Shown here in pieces: positions 22,521-32,952 of a stretch of DNA of 64,000 bases; the stretch's first letter is position 1, and every line of letters begins with the position of its first letter. The notes below the pieces were generated by a model that was given only the letters and a program-made list of their open reading frames with translations, was not told the origin of the DNA and searched no databases. Source of the stretch: Metaphire vulgaris (Eukaryota; Annelida; Clitellata; Crassiclitellata; Megascolecidae); NCBI GenBank assembly GCA_018105865.1, contig CM030848.1, positions 3,519,501-3,583,500 on the forward strand. The letters are read 5' to 3'. Both the position numbers and the translations under genes were made by a program.

Positions 22521-23311
22521 TTAAGCATTACTCTAATTCCCTCTGTTTTACTATCAAATTGGGTCCAGCCATTGTTTGTGACCCTAACATCCTGACGCCT
22601 ATCTTCGATAGCAGACATTTTGCGCACTTTAATGAATGCGCAAATCCTTATTGGAAGAACAATAATTAATCGAAAAGATTGACGTTTAAAATTTGCCCAT
22701 ATTTTGACTGTCATTTCAAGAAATGACTGAGGTGCATGATTACCAGCGCATCATCGTTTCCCTGCAAAAGCGGTGACAGCAATTTCTACGTGAAAGGCGT
22801 TGACGAGCAGAAACGGTCCTCGCCTAAATTTTTAATTTTCTGGAAGTGCTTATAAGCCCCATGGTTCGTGCCTGGGCCAACCAGCCGTTGGTTATTCGCA
22901 GTCGTCCAAAGATGGAGTGGAGAATTTCGAAAATAATAGACATGCGTGAGGTATTTTATGGACGACGCTATAAGGGGGCGAGATTTGTGACAATTTCTGA
23001 CAAGGGAGGAAGTCAAAAACTGTCAGAATAGCGTGACGTACTTTATGAATGGCCCCTCAATGGTGCTTGCTCAACCACTTCCTGACATTACAAGGTCACT
23101 ACAACTTCTGCCACAGACAATGAGGGCTAATGGACAGTTAGTGACCTATGCCCCTGAGGCGCGGTGCAAACCATGTCCCACATCTTTAACTCTTGCCCCT
23201 TTACAAGTTTTGAGGGTGGCATCACATGCCTATATCTTGCCGATGAACCCGCTGATTTCATATGAAACGAACAGCATGAATGAATTGCAGCAAAATTGAG
23301 CAAATCCCCAC

Positions 23312-23832
23312 CAGTGGCGGCGCCAGGTTGTTAACTGAAGCAGGACTTGTGGCAGGGCCTGAATTTTTTGACTAGGACCACTGGGTCAGCCCGAACAGAG
23401 AAATTTCTCTTCAATCACATAGACCTATTTGCGCAATACATGCACAATCGATTACAGTTCAACTTTTTTATTGCATTAATAATCATAAACTAATCATTAA
23501 ATTTTTTGCTGAGGCATTTTATGCCAAAAATTAGAAACCTACAGTGAGTGAGATTATCGTTAGGTCCTATCACTAGTAAACAATCTGAACTGACAATATG
23601 CTGTAGGCCTACAGTAGTGACAGTGTCACGGTAGGCCTATGATAAATGAGCTAAAAGTACCTGAAAAGTTACCATTTTTCTAATTTTAGGCGAATTATGT
23701 CTTTGTTACTTTCCTGTCGTTCTACTGTATGTATGGTATAAATTAGTGCTGTCCTCTAATCGCGATTAACGCGCGATTACCGCGTTAATCTGTTAATCGC
23801 CTGACCAAAAATGGCAGAGCCTAGGCCCGCCC

Positions 23833-23896
<64 letters not shown>

Positions 23897-23907
23897 CGCC
23901 GCCACTG
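23312..23907. mobile_element. hAT-type element (CAGTGGCGGCGCCA family) with a TG microsatellite
   Basis: Inverted ends CAGTGGCGGCGCCA and TGGCGCCGCCACTG. Flanks AAATCCCC/AATTCCCC form a 7-of-8 duplication with two extra bases at the left junction. A (TG)n run fills 23834-23895. At 23742-23810 it contains the left end of the TAGTGCTGTCC family seen at 61696. Confidence 0.75.
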
Positions 23908-24068
23908 AATTCCCCACTCCAGCCTCAAATCGTAGGAGATAGATCTTCAAACCCACCATTTGTAGAGGCCGCTGGTTGCACGAATCAAATGTTTGATTTG
24001 TGAAATATGATCGCTAATATACTGAATTTTAAAATGTTTGTTATTTAGACTGTTTTTCTTCTATTGCA

Positions 24069-24070
24069 GC
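24069..24070 (+). promoter_or_regulatory. putative 3' splice site before transporter B
   Basis: A pyrimidine-rich stretch followed by TATTGCAG ends at 24069, 86 bp before the ATG. It would join an upstream untranslated exon to the coding exon. Prediction from motif only. Confidence 0.4.
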
Positions 24071-24155
24071 TGACTGATACATTAACCTCAACATATTCTC
24101 TCTGTCACTTACGACGCGTAGACATTAAACCATTTTGATTATACTGTACGACGGA

Positions 24156-25646
24156 ATGCATAGAAGCATAGAAAGAGCAAATTCTGTGGATGAAAATGGA
24201 GATGGCGCAACAGGAATTGCAAGAACATCTGGTTCTTCCTACGGCTCATCTAGAGATGATCACAAGCCGCTTGTAAAACGTAGCACAGACACGTTCTTAA
24301 ACCAATATTGCTGCATCCACTATGATGTAGTGGCGGCCATTATCGCCAGCCTTGGAGCAGTTTCTATGGGACTGGTCTTGGGATACTCAAGTCTTGCTTT
24401 AACAAAGGAAGATCTGGTGCTTCGTATGCTGGACAGTGACGAAGAAAAGATATCCTGGTTTGGGTCTTTGGTGGCCATAGGCGCCATCTTTGGCGGACCC
24501 ATTGCAGCTGCTTTTGTCGGGAATTTGGGGCGAAAGATTACATTGATGCTTTGCACCGTTCCTATGGGAATTGGTTGGTTCATGATAGTCGCTGGCTACC
24601 ACTACATTCTGGTTTTCTGCGGTAGAGTTTTCACTGGAATTGGAATGGGCATGATTTCCATGGTCGTACCCTTATACATCGCAGAGGTTTCGAGTAAAAA
24701 GCGTCGCGGAATCCTTGGTTCTGGATTTCAGCTCTTCGTTACAGTTGGAGTTCTAAGTGTCTATGCCGTTGGAATGCCTCTCGATTGGAACTGGTTGGCC
24801 GTTGTCTGTCTGGGCGTTACGGCGCTGAACATCCTCCTGCTGCTTGTAATACCGGAGACGCCGCGCTGGTACGTCATGCAGGGCGACCGCTCCAATGCCT
24901 TCCGGTCGCTGGAGTGGCTTCTTGATAACGACGAGGATACCGACGAAGCGTATAGTGAAATTGAAAGAAACATTATGTCACAGATGACTCAAGGGATTGC
25001 TTGCAGAGACCTCTTTCAGCCGGGAATATATCGACCGATGCTGATTACTTTTGGACTGATGTTTTTTACACAGATGTCCGGAATTAATGTCATTATATTC
25101 TATTCGTCTGATATCTTTGTTAAATCAGGACATGCAGAAAATCCTGCCGTTCCAACGATCATTATTGGTGCGGTGCTTGTTGTTGCTACTCTGATCTCGT
25201 GTTTTCTGATGGATGTCGCCGGAAGACGGGTACTTCTTCTAATTTCTGGAGTCTTTATGACGGCAAGTACTACGACACTGGGCGCCTATTATTACCTGAC
25301 AGAAGTACGGAACATTGAAAATCTAAGCGGGCTTTCCCTGGCAAGCATCCTGGTATTTGTGACGTTTTTCTCATTTGGTTGGGGTCCAATACCTTGGTTG
25401 GTGACGGCAGAAATCATTCCAGTACGCGCTCGTAGTATCATAAATGGCTTGGCCACTGCGATGAACTGGCTGCTTGTATTTCTTATAACCAAAGAGTTCC
25501 AACGCATAACAGTATTAATTCATAATTATGGTGCGTTCTGGTTCTTCGGTGGTTTCTGTTTTATTGGATGCTTTTTTGTTTTCGCATTTTTGCCCGAAAC
25601 TAAAGGACGATCACTCGAAGAAATACACGACAGTTTTGAACGTTGA
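24156..25646 (+). CDS. Tret1-like facilitated sugar (trehalose/glucose) transporter B
   Basis: A 496-residue SP/MFS transporter, paralogous to transporter A across its whole length, with a divergent N-terminal ~50 residues. I chose the ATG of ATGCATAGAAGC; upstream in-frame codons lack an ATG. Motifs: GRK (125-127), PETPRW (233-238), TQMSGIN (305-311), DVAGRR (353-358), GWGPIPW (408-414), PETKGRSLEE (480-489). Single coding exon, same strand as A, so the pair most likely arose by tandem duplication. Third-position usage is more AT-rich than in A, which hints that the duplication is not recent or that the two have drifted differently. Regulation is not evident. A 59-bp-arm hairpin follows 50 bp after the stop. 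Substrate preference is not resolvable here. Confidence 0.95.
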   Translation: MHRSIERANSVDENGDGATGIARTSGSSYGSSRDDHKPLVKRSTDTFLNQYCCIHYDVVAAIIASLGAVSMGLVLGYSSLALTKEDLVLRMLDSDEEKISWFGSLVAIGAIFGGPIAAAFVGNLGRKITLMLCTVPMGIGWFMIVAGYHYILVFCGRVFTGIGMGMISMVVPLYIAEVSSKKRRGILGSGFQLFVTVGVLSVYAVGMPLDWNWLAVVCLGVTALNILLLLVIPETPRWYVMQGDRSNAFRSLEWLLDNDEDTDEAYSEIERNIMSQMTQGIACRDLFQPGIYRPMLITFGLMFFTQMSGINVIIFYSSDIFVKSGHAENPAVPTIIIGAVLVVATLISCFLMDVAGRRVLLLISGVFMTASTTTLGAYYYLTEVRNIENLSGLSLASILVFVTFFSFGWGPIPWLVTAEIIPVRARSIINGLATAMNWLLVFLITKEFQRITVLIHNYGAFWFFGGFCFIGCFFVFAFLPETKGRSLEEIHDSFER

Positions 25647-25695
25647 TCTTAAGAGAATATTTGCAATGAATTGCTTCATTTGTACATTAGCGCCT

Positions 25696-25821
25696 ATATG
25701 AGTGGCGGTAGATATGGCAATGGCTCGAAAGGGTCATCAATACTTTATGGGTCAAGACCCATTGACCCATAAAGTATTGATGACCCTTTCGAGCCTTTGC
25801 CATATCTACCGCCACTCATAT
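25696..25821. repeat. long hairpin, 59-bp arms and 8-nt loop, downstream of transporter B
   Basis: Left arm 25696-25754 and right arm 25763-25821 are reverse complements with one mismatch. They begin ATATGAGTGGCGGTAG and meet around GGGTCA/TGACCC. If it lies in the 3' UTR the RNA would form a near-perfect double-stranded stem. It could be a foldback MITE, but no target duplication is evident. Confidence 0.9.
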
Positions 25822-25849
25822 CACATTTTTAGGACTGAGGATGCGGTTA

Positions 25850-25935
25850 TGCAACGTGTAAAGCGCTCTTGATCTTGGCCTGCTATCACTATAGCACTAT
25901 ATAAATTGGCTTAATAACTAACTAACTAACTAACG
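25850..25935 (+). mobile_element. LINE/SINE 3'-tail fragment
   Basis: AAAGCGCTCTTGATCTTGG...TATAGCACTATATAAATTGG followed by AACTAACTAACTAAC. This is the LINE/R1-type tail with a tetranucleotide terminal repeat and no body. Confidence 0.65.
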
Positions 25936-26068
25936 CATGACATTTCAACTTCACGTTCATTTGAAAAATATTTTTAATGAACGTTTCTCATCTACTCTAT
26001 TACGCTAATGACGTTACTCTTGTACAGTAGGATAGCATTGATTTTATGTTCGGTCCAGTCATTCCAGT

Positions 26069-26071
<3 letters not shown>

Positions 26072-26126
<55 letters not shown>
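26072..26126. repeat. (AT)n microsatellite
   Basis: Pure AT run. Confidence 0.95.
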
Positions 26127-26127
<1 letters not shown>

Positions 26128-26285
26128 TATAGTTAGGGCTATATGGGAGCAGCCGATCCCTGAGAAATTTGTCGGAAAAGTGGCGTTTTTGTCGTTTTTC
26201 GGAAATATAATACATTCTTCTTTAGGTGCTTTGTAATTCAAGTTATTCAACGTTAGCGACCATGGATTTCCACTTTGTTCGATCT

Positions 26286-29200
26286 GGTTTAGTGACCATT
26301 TTATCACGCGACAATTAATCACCGACACTTAATCACGTGGACACTTAATCACGCGACAGTTAATCACGCGAAAGTCAATCACATGGACATTTAATCACTA
26401 TAGCGATCATATTATATTGGATTATACTGTTATTATTTGAATTTGGTCGATGGTTAGTTTGTTTATATGGCACTAGGCTAAGTATATCTTACCGACCCGC
26501 CCTTAGTTAATTTGCAACGGACGGGCCGGCGCCCAGCTTCTTTATTCCGTTGAGTCTGCTACTGACCGCTGTATCTTTAATTAAAGATAGCGAGGTTGTC
26601 TCACTCCATCCTTAAATGTCAACCTCTTCGAGGAAGATATGCCGAGCGCTTATCCCTCGAAGGGCGGCAGTCTCTGAGATAGGCCTCAACTCTGAGATAG
26701 GCCTCGTTATTAGACGACTGTGCGGCATGGGCTACGATGTCATTGAGGCGGCCCGGCCCCGTTCGATGAACGATCGTCCTGACAGCGACCGTCTTGTCAG
26801 CCATGGTGGGCTGGCCGTCATCTCTACACCAGGGACTCAGATTGCCAAGATCGAGTCAAAGTTCGAGCCCATGACGTTCGAACACCTCTGCTGCCGGGTC
26901 GGGAATGGCCCAGCGTCGGTCGTGGCGGTGGCCGTCTACCGTCCGGGCTCTCAGCGGGTATCCGAGCAATTCTTCAGCGAGCTTTCGGCCCTGATGGAGT
27001 CACTCGCAACTTACAACTGCCCGGTTCTGATCGTCGGCGACATGAACGTACACCTTGAACGTCCTTCGGATCCTGATGGAAACAGGCTCGTACAGCTCAT
27101 CCAGTCCTTCGAGCTCGCTCAATGCGTCAGTGAACCGACTCATGACCTCGGCGGCCTCCTGGACGTCGTAATAACGTCCGTGGACCGGGCTCCAGACGAC
27201 GTCAAAGTCGCCGACGTCGGCTTATCAGATCATCGTCTCATCCACTGGTCACTGTCGATGGCGGGCCCCAACATCACGTACACGAAGATACGTAAGAGGT
27301 GCTGGAAGCAGTTCCAGCTCGACCAGTTCGTCGAGCGGCTGGAGTCATCCTCGCTATGCGAACCGGTCGACCCAGACGAGACTGCCACTGACCTAGCCGT
27401 TCGCTACCACTCAGTCCTTACCTCCATTCTGGACGACCTGGCACCTGAGAAAGAAATGTCAGTGCGACTCAGGCCACAGCGGCCGTTCTATGATGACGAC
27501 TGCAGGCAAGCACGCAAGAGGGCCCGTCGTCTTGAAAGGGCTTTCCGAAGGACAGTCGGGACAGAGGCGGAACTGGATGCACGAACCAAATGGAGAGCAG
27601 GTCTGCTCTCGGGAGAGCAGGTCCTTAGTCAGATCAGGGCCGACAATATTGGCAAGGTGCGCTCGACTCCGCCCACTCTGACATCAAACAGACCTGGAAG
27701 CACCTTGATAGTCTGCTGGGCGAGAATAACAAGACCGATCGCCGACCGCACTCCAGCTTCACTGCCGAGAGCTACCACTCGTCTATTGACGACAAAGTCT
27801 TCGGGATTCGGGGAAGAACGGCAGACGCTCGTCCTGCCGAGTTTCGAATCCACACTGGATCCCATTTTGCGGCGTTTTCGGCACCCACGGAGGCCGAGGT
27901 CATAGCGTGCGTCATGTCGTCGCCGAGTAAACATTGCCATGCCGACCCGCTTCCGACGTGGTTGCTCAAAGCAGTGATCAGCACGCTAGCCCCGTTCTTG
28001 ACATCCCTGATGACCGCTTCCTTAAAGAATGCCGATTTCCCGAGACCGTGGAAGCACGCAATCACGCGCCCCATCTCAAGCGCCCGGGTCTGGACTTGAC
28101 CGATCCGTCGAGCTACCGTCCGGTGGCTAACTTGCCATTTCTGTCAAAGGTCCTTGAGAGGCTGGTAAACAGGCAGCTGGCTGCATATCTGACCCAGAAC
28201 GGCCTCATGCCCAGCAACCAGTCCGCGTACAGGAAGGGCCACTCTACGGAGACGGCCATCCTCAGGATCTTCGACGACATTGTCGAGGCTGTGGCCAGCG
28301 GAAACCTTGCACTGCTCGCTCTCCTGGACCTCTCTGCGGCCTTCGACACCGTCGACCACCATATCCTAAGTCGACGTCTCGAGCTCTCATATGGGATCGG
28401 TGGCCCGGCGCTGGCCTGGTTGCAAGACTATCTCAGAGACAGATCACAGACGGTCTCCTGGGATGGCTCCCTGTCGGGCCTCGTCCCGTCCATTGCGGTG
28501 TGCCACAAGGGTCGGTCCTATGGCCGCTGTTATTCGTCCTTTACGCGGCCGATGTCGGGCGTGTCATCGACTCGCTCGGCCTGTCCTCCCACGCATACGC
28601 CGACGATGTGCAACGCCGCTTGCCCCCAGGCGAGACCGGCGAGCTGCGAACTCGGGTCCAGGACTGTGTGCTCAAGGTGGCGGAATGGATGGCATCGAAC
28701 CGTCTTGCCCTCAACCCTGACAAGACGGAGCTGCTGTGGCTGAGCACTCCGAGGAGGGGGCCACCTTATCGACCCAACACCGTTCGAGATAGGCGGCAAA
28801 GAAGTGGCTCCATCCAACGAGCTTCGCCTCCTGGGGGTGCTCATCGACTCCTCGCTGACCCTCGTCGGGCACCTCAGCGCCGTGACCCGCTCCTGCTTCT
28901 TCCAACTCCGGCAAATCCGGGAAGTTCGTCGTTATATAACAATACCGGCCGCTATTCATCTTGTCCGTGCTCTGGTACTCTCAAGACTGGATTATAGCAA
29001 CAGTCTCCTTCTCGGACTACCTGGGAACCAGCTCAGTAGACTTCAGGCAGTCATCAATGCCTCGGCTCGGATTATTTTCGGCTTGAGGTGGCACGACCAT
29101 GTTACACCTGTGCTAAGGGACAAGCTCCATTGGCTTCGGGTCCCGGAGCGTATAGTTTACAAGCGGTGTTGGTTAACTTTTCGTGCTCTTCGGGACCCAG

Positions 29201-29756
29201 CCTGTCCCGATTACTTGGCATGCCTAGTACGACGACAAACGACGACCGGGTGCCGTCTCCAGCTGAGATCTAGCAGCCGCCACCGGCTGTACGTTCCTCC
29301 TCCGGCCAGGACTCCGAAGTTTGGCGAGCGTTCTATGACTCGCGGTAACCACGTCTGTGGAACGCGCTCCTGATGCGCTGGCCGGGATTACTTCACCTGA
29401 AACGTTTGCTAAAGAGCTGAAAACGCATTTGTTCACCATATCGTACAGTTGACTGTTGACTGTACAGCGCTTTTGGTTTTGGCCGATGGCCATGTTACGG
29501 CGCTTCACAAATCGTCGAATAATAATAATAATAATAACTGACCGCAAAACAACAAAAGTACGTGAAGATAGCGAGAACTTAGTTAAATACATCTGCAAAA
29601 TGGGAAAATCTCGGGTTTAACTTGTTCTTTCATTATTTATTTTTCGAATAAAGTACAAATTTTAAAAGGTTTAAGAAGGTTTAAGATCTGGACCTACAAA
29701 CCGAGGTGATTAACTGTCGCGTGATTAAGTGTCGCGTGATTAAATGTCCGTACACC
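26286..29756. mobile_element. foldback element F2, split by a LINE
   Basis: Perfect 9-bp duplication GTTCGATCT (26277-26285, 29757-29765). Ends GGTTTAGTGACC and GTCCGTACACC. The left arm carries a tandem array of ~14-15 bp units (TTAATCACGCGACA type, 26303-26398). The right arm carries the inverted array (29705-29748). The interior is AT-rich with no transposase, and is interrupted by a ~3-kb LINE. Confidence 0.85.
26595..29564 (+). pseudogene. LINE with endonuclease and reverse transcriptase (CR1/L2-like)
   Basis: From 26616 the frame encodes the C-terminal half of an AP-type endonuclease: VLIVGDMNVHL, LLDVVITS and GLSDHRLI are the Asn/Asp, ITS and SDH boxes. Then come RT blocks in shifting frames: FLSKVLERLVNRQL, HSTETAILRIFDD, LDLSAAFDTVDHHIL, PQGSV, HAYADDVQ (catalytic) and LNPDKTELLWL, followed by the C-terminus with LVRALVLSRLDY. 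The 5' end (gag-like ORF1 and endonuclease N-terminus) is missing. At least three frameshifts kill it. The tail is AGCGCTTTTGG...GGCGCTTCACAAATCGTCG plus AATAATAAT. Direct repeats ACTGACCGC and AAGATAGCGAG occur at both sides, so the exact ends are uncertain by ~30 bp. Confidence 0.88.
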
Positions 29757-30131
29757 GTTCGATCTTGACATCCTCTTATTAATTCGATGTTTTTCTTGAC
29801 TCCCTCAATTCCTTCTCGTAGGCAGTCTACATATATGTTTTCTGCCTCCCTCTTGCTCTTTTTCCCTCAACTTTTCTGGTTATTGTCAAATGTTCCAGGC
29901 CCTTCCCTCATTATGTATCCGAAGAAAAAAAGCTATCTTTTTATGGTTACCATCAGACTTCTTTCTGTTCCAATTTCATTCAAGATCTCCTCATAGCGAT
30001 GGTTTTCTTTTCCTTCCACGCAATCTTCATCCTTCGCAGAAACCACATTTCTGTGGCTTCCAATTTCTTCTGCACGATTTTGGATATACAGTAGTCTATG
30101 TCTTTGCTCCATACAAGAGAACTGACCAAAC

Positions 30132-31072
30132 GGTCTGGGGTCAATTGTTCGCACGCAAATTGATCGACACAAACTGGCCGCTCAAAATTAATCGCGAGTC
30201 CAATTGGTCGCAAGACAATGACCGCTAGCCAATTGATCGCAAGGACCGGCATTTGTGTTTGAAAACATTTAGTATGTAAATCTATTTTGTTTTTAAACCT
30301 TTAGTTTAGTTGCTTCAATTCATTTCAATTCAGTCATCAAAACCTGTCTACCTTTTTTCAATATTAACCCCTCAGCCTCCTCGACCCACACGTTCGTCAT
30401 CTCATCTCACTCTGTCACGCCCACTCAATCAGTCATCCCTGAAAATTTGCAACCATGCCTTCTCATACGCTGCACCTGAACTTTAGAACTCGATCCCAGC
30501 TTCCCTTCGCACAGTTGGACACTTTCAAACAATAAAATCTGAGTCCCCGTTTCCTATCATTCCTACACTATCTCCTCAAGTCTTCAGGTCTAAGCTTAAA
30601 TCCTTCCTTTTTTCTAAAATCATATCCTCATTTTCTTAGCTTTAACAACCTAGCCTCACTGCCCTTTGGATGTTGCCTGGCTGATCCCATACCTTTCCTA
30701 TAGCTATTTTAAGAGAGACTGAGCGCCTAAGAATAAGCAGCTCCAGTTGTGCTGCTTCCCAAGGCGCTATAGAAATCCACGAGATTTTACTTTACTTTAC
30801 TTTAGATATATCATTGATTTCAAACATCTACATTCGCCTTAATTTGGGACATTTTGTTGCGTTACTTTGATTATAGCTAGCATTTATGCCAACCAATGAT
30901 TAACTATTAACTATTGACATGTGCTCTTTCGGACCATGCAATTGACAGTTATCGTTGATATTCCGATCAATTGGCTAGCGGTCAATTGTCTTCCGACCAA
31001 TTGACCTGGCGATCACTTTTGAGCAACCAATTTGTGTCGATCAATTTGCGTGCGAACAATTGACTCGACACC
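30132..31072. mobile_element. foldback element F3
   Basis: Perfect 9-bp duplication TGACCAAAC (30123-30131, 31073-31081). Ends GGTCTGGGGTCAATTGTTCG and CGAACAATTGACTCGACACC. Each end has a ~110-bp array of 14-15 bp units based on CAATTGATCGCA, in inverted orientation. The interior holds a LINE 3' end (30440-30805) rather than a transposase. Confidence 0.88.
30440..30805 (+). pseudogene. CR1-like LINE 3' end inside F3
   Basis: Encodes a decayed NSIPASLR...FRSKLKSFLFSK C-terminal block. It ends AAGGCGCTATAGAAATCCACGAG with a TTTACTTTACTTTA tail. The same 3' sequence occurs reversed at 31313-31378 and 34363-34560. Confidence 0.7.
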
Positions 31073-32016
31073 TGACCAAACAGCTTCTGTGCGCTCTTAA
31101 TCGTGTCTCGTAAGAGATATGCCTTTTTGTAAGTATCGTTTTGAGTTCCCAGAATGCTACATTTTAGCCATTCCTATTCTTGATGTTATGTCTGTCACAT
31201 TTACCATGGTTGGTAATAATTTAAAAATTAAAATTCAAGAGAGGCAACAACAAACTATCGACCACGGAGAGATTTTTTGACTAGTCAAGACCTTTTGATC
31301 TGTCTAAGTAAGTAAGTAAAATCTCGTGGATTTCTATAGCGCCTTGGTAAGCAGCACAACAGTAGCTGCTTATTCTTATGGTGCTGGGCCACTAGCGTTC
31401 ATTGAGCGTGCGCTTGCGTACGAACAAAGCAAGCTCGCATTGGCCTCCTGCTGGACCACTTGCATACATTGAGCGCCGGCTGAGTGTGGGGGGGAGCGAG
31501 TGGAACCTGTTCTTTGCACGCTAGATCCAAGGCAATTAAATACCTAAGGCATGGCAGGAACCCTTCTTTTGCATACAGGTCAAGTAGGCGTGGCTACATG
31601 ACGTCACTGGAGGGTTGGAACGACTGTTGCTACTGAGAAATCGTATCTAAGAATGTAAATGGTACCTTTTCTTTTTATAACAACTTTATTTCTTAAACTT
31701 CACAGACGTTTCGAAATACCAACCATCTTCCTGTATGAATGTGGTATAGTTGATTTTGTAAAAGTTCAGATTGAAAACATCAACTATAAGCATTACAACA
31801 ACCAAACAAAACCAAGAGAGTGTTCAATTGTAGGCCCTATCTAGGAATGTTTTAGTTTGTTTATTTGTTTATTGTTTATCGTTTTTTGCGTTTACATATC
31901 ACATTCTAGTATTGGCATGCTCAAAATAAAGATACAAGTCGTATTACGATAATCAAAAAATCATTTACGAAAACAGCATTCAATAAAGTCTTGATTTGTA
32001 AGAAAAGCAATTACTG

Positions 32017-32073
<57 letters not shown>
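32017..32073. repeat. (TTA)n microsatellite
   Basis: Pure TTA run next to a - strand retroelement tail. Confidence 0.93.
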
Positions 32074-32104
32074 GACTAATAAACACGAGAGAGTGCAGAT
32101 ATTG

Positions 32105-32640
32105 TAGAGTGCGAATAATAAACATCAATCAATCAATCAACTTCTATAGCGCCACTATCATAATGCCCAGGGCATCAGCAGATGGCGCACCAAATCCAAA
32201 TACCCAGGTAGCATTAGAGACAGGTCAAGCCAGAAGATCAGTCCGAAACGGCGGGAGAGCAATCTAAGGGCGATAAGCCAAGTCAAACAGATGTGTTTTA
32301 AGGCCAGATCTAAAAGATAAGTTGTTAGTTATGCGAAGTCATGTTGGTAGTGAATTCCAGAGCTTAGGGGCGCACACTGAGAAACAACTAGTGCCAATGA
32401 CTGTGTGAGAATAAAGAACAACAAATGAAGGTCCTCCAAATACCTAGTGGAATTATTAGTAGGTCGAGGGATAAGTCGCATCTTGAGGTAATTGGGTTCA
32501 TTATATAACATGGTTTTGAATACCAAAAGACAAATTTTATAATTAATTAGGTATTTGATAGGAAGCCAATGTAGGGACTGTCTAGCTGGAGTTATATGTT
32601 CGAATCTTGGAGTTTTGGATGACTCTGACTAAGGTATTTT
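32105..32640 (-). mobile_element. SINE/LINE-tail element (ATCAATCAATCAA tail)
   Basis: The - strand tail GGCGCTATAGAAGTTGATTG repeats ends at 32115, with the body extending to about 32640. A clear relative is at 45820-46020. No intact reading frame. Confidence 0.6.
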
Positions 32641-32900
32641 TACTCTCTGGAGTTTCTGCATATTTGAATTTGTGATGCCGAAAAGCAGGGAATTGCAATA
32701 ATCTAGGCGACTAGATACCAATGCATTGACTAACTGAATAAGAACAGGTTTGGGGAGGAGATGTCTGATGCGATAAATATCCCGAATATGATAATGAGAT
32801 ATTTTCAGACTGAATTTATGTGACTAATGAAAGAGAGAGAAGTCAAATGTCACACCAAGGTTGCGAGCAGAAGTGCTTCTAGAAACAACAGTGGAATCTC

Positions 32901-32904
<4 letters not shown>

Positions 32905-32948
<44 letters not shown>
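32905..32948. repeat. (AG)n microsatellite
   Basis: Pure AG run. Confidence 0.93.

Positions 32949-32952
<4 letters not shown>

Larger units (their letters stand above)
29766..31170 (-). pseudogene. RTE-like LINE C-terminal fragment, split by F3
   Basis: On the - strand, 31165-31082 continues after removal of F3 into 30131-29900. It encodes a degraded C-terminal domain with TEMWFLRRMKIAWKEKKT, the counterpart of the EMKGLRQIMRVSWKAKKT block at 42.2 kb. That block is typical of RTE-type endonuclease-reverse transcriptases. Removing the 941-bp insertion restores the frame. Confidence 0.65.

Noticed and set aside
22846..23060. Possible third copy of the TAA-target MITE ending TACTTTATGAATGGCCCCT
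   Set aside because: The right end resembles the family but the left end is missing and internal blocks do not align by eye.
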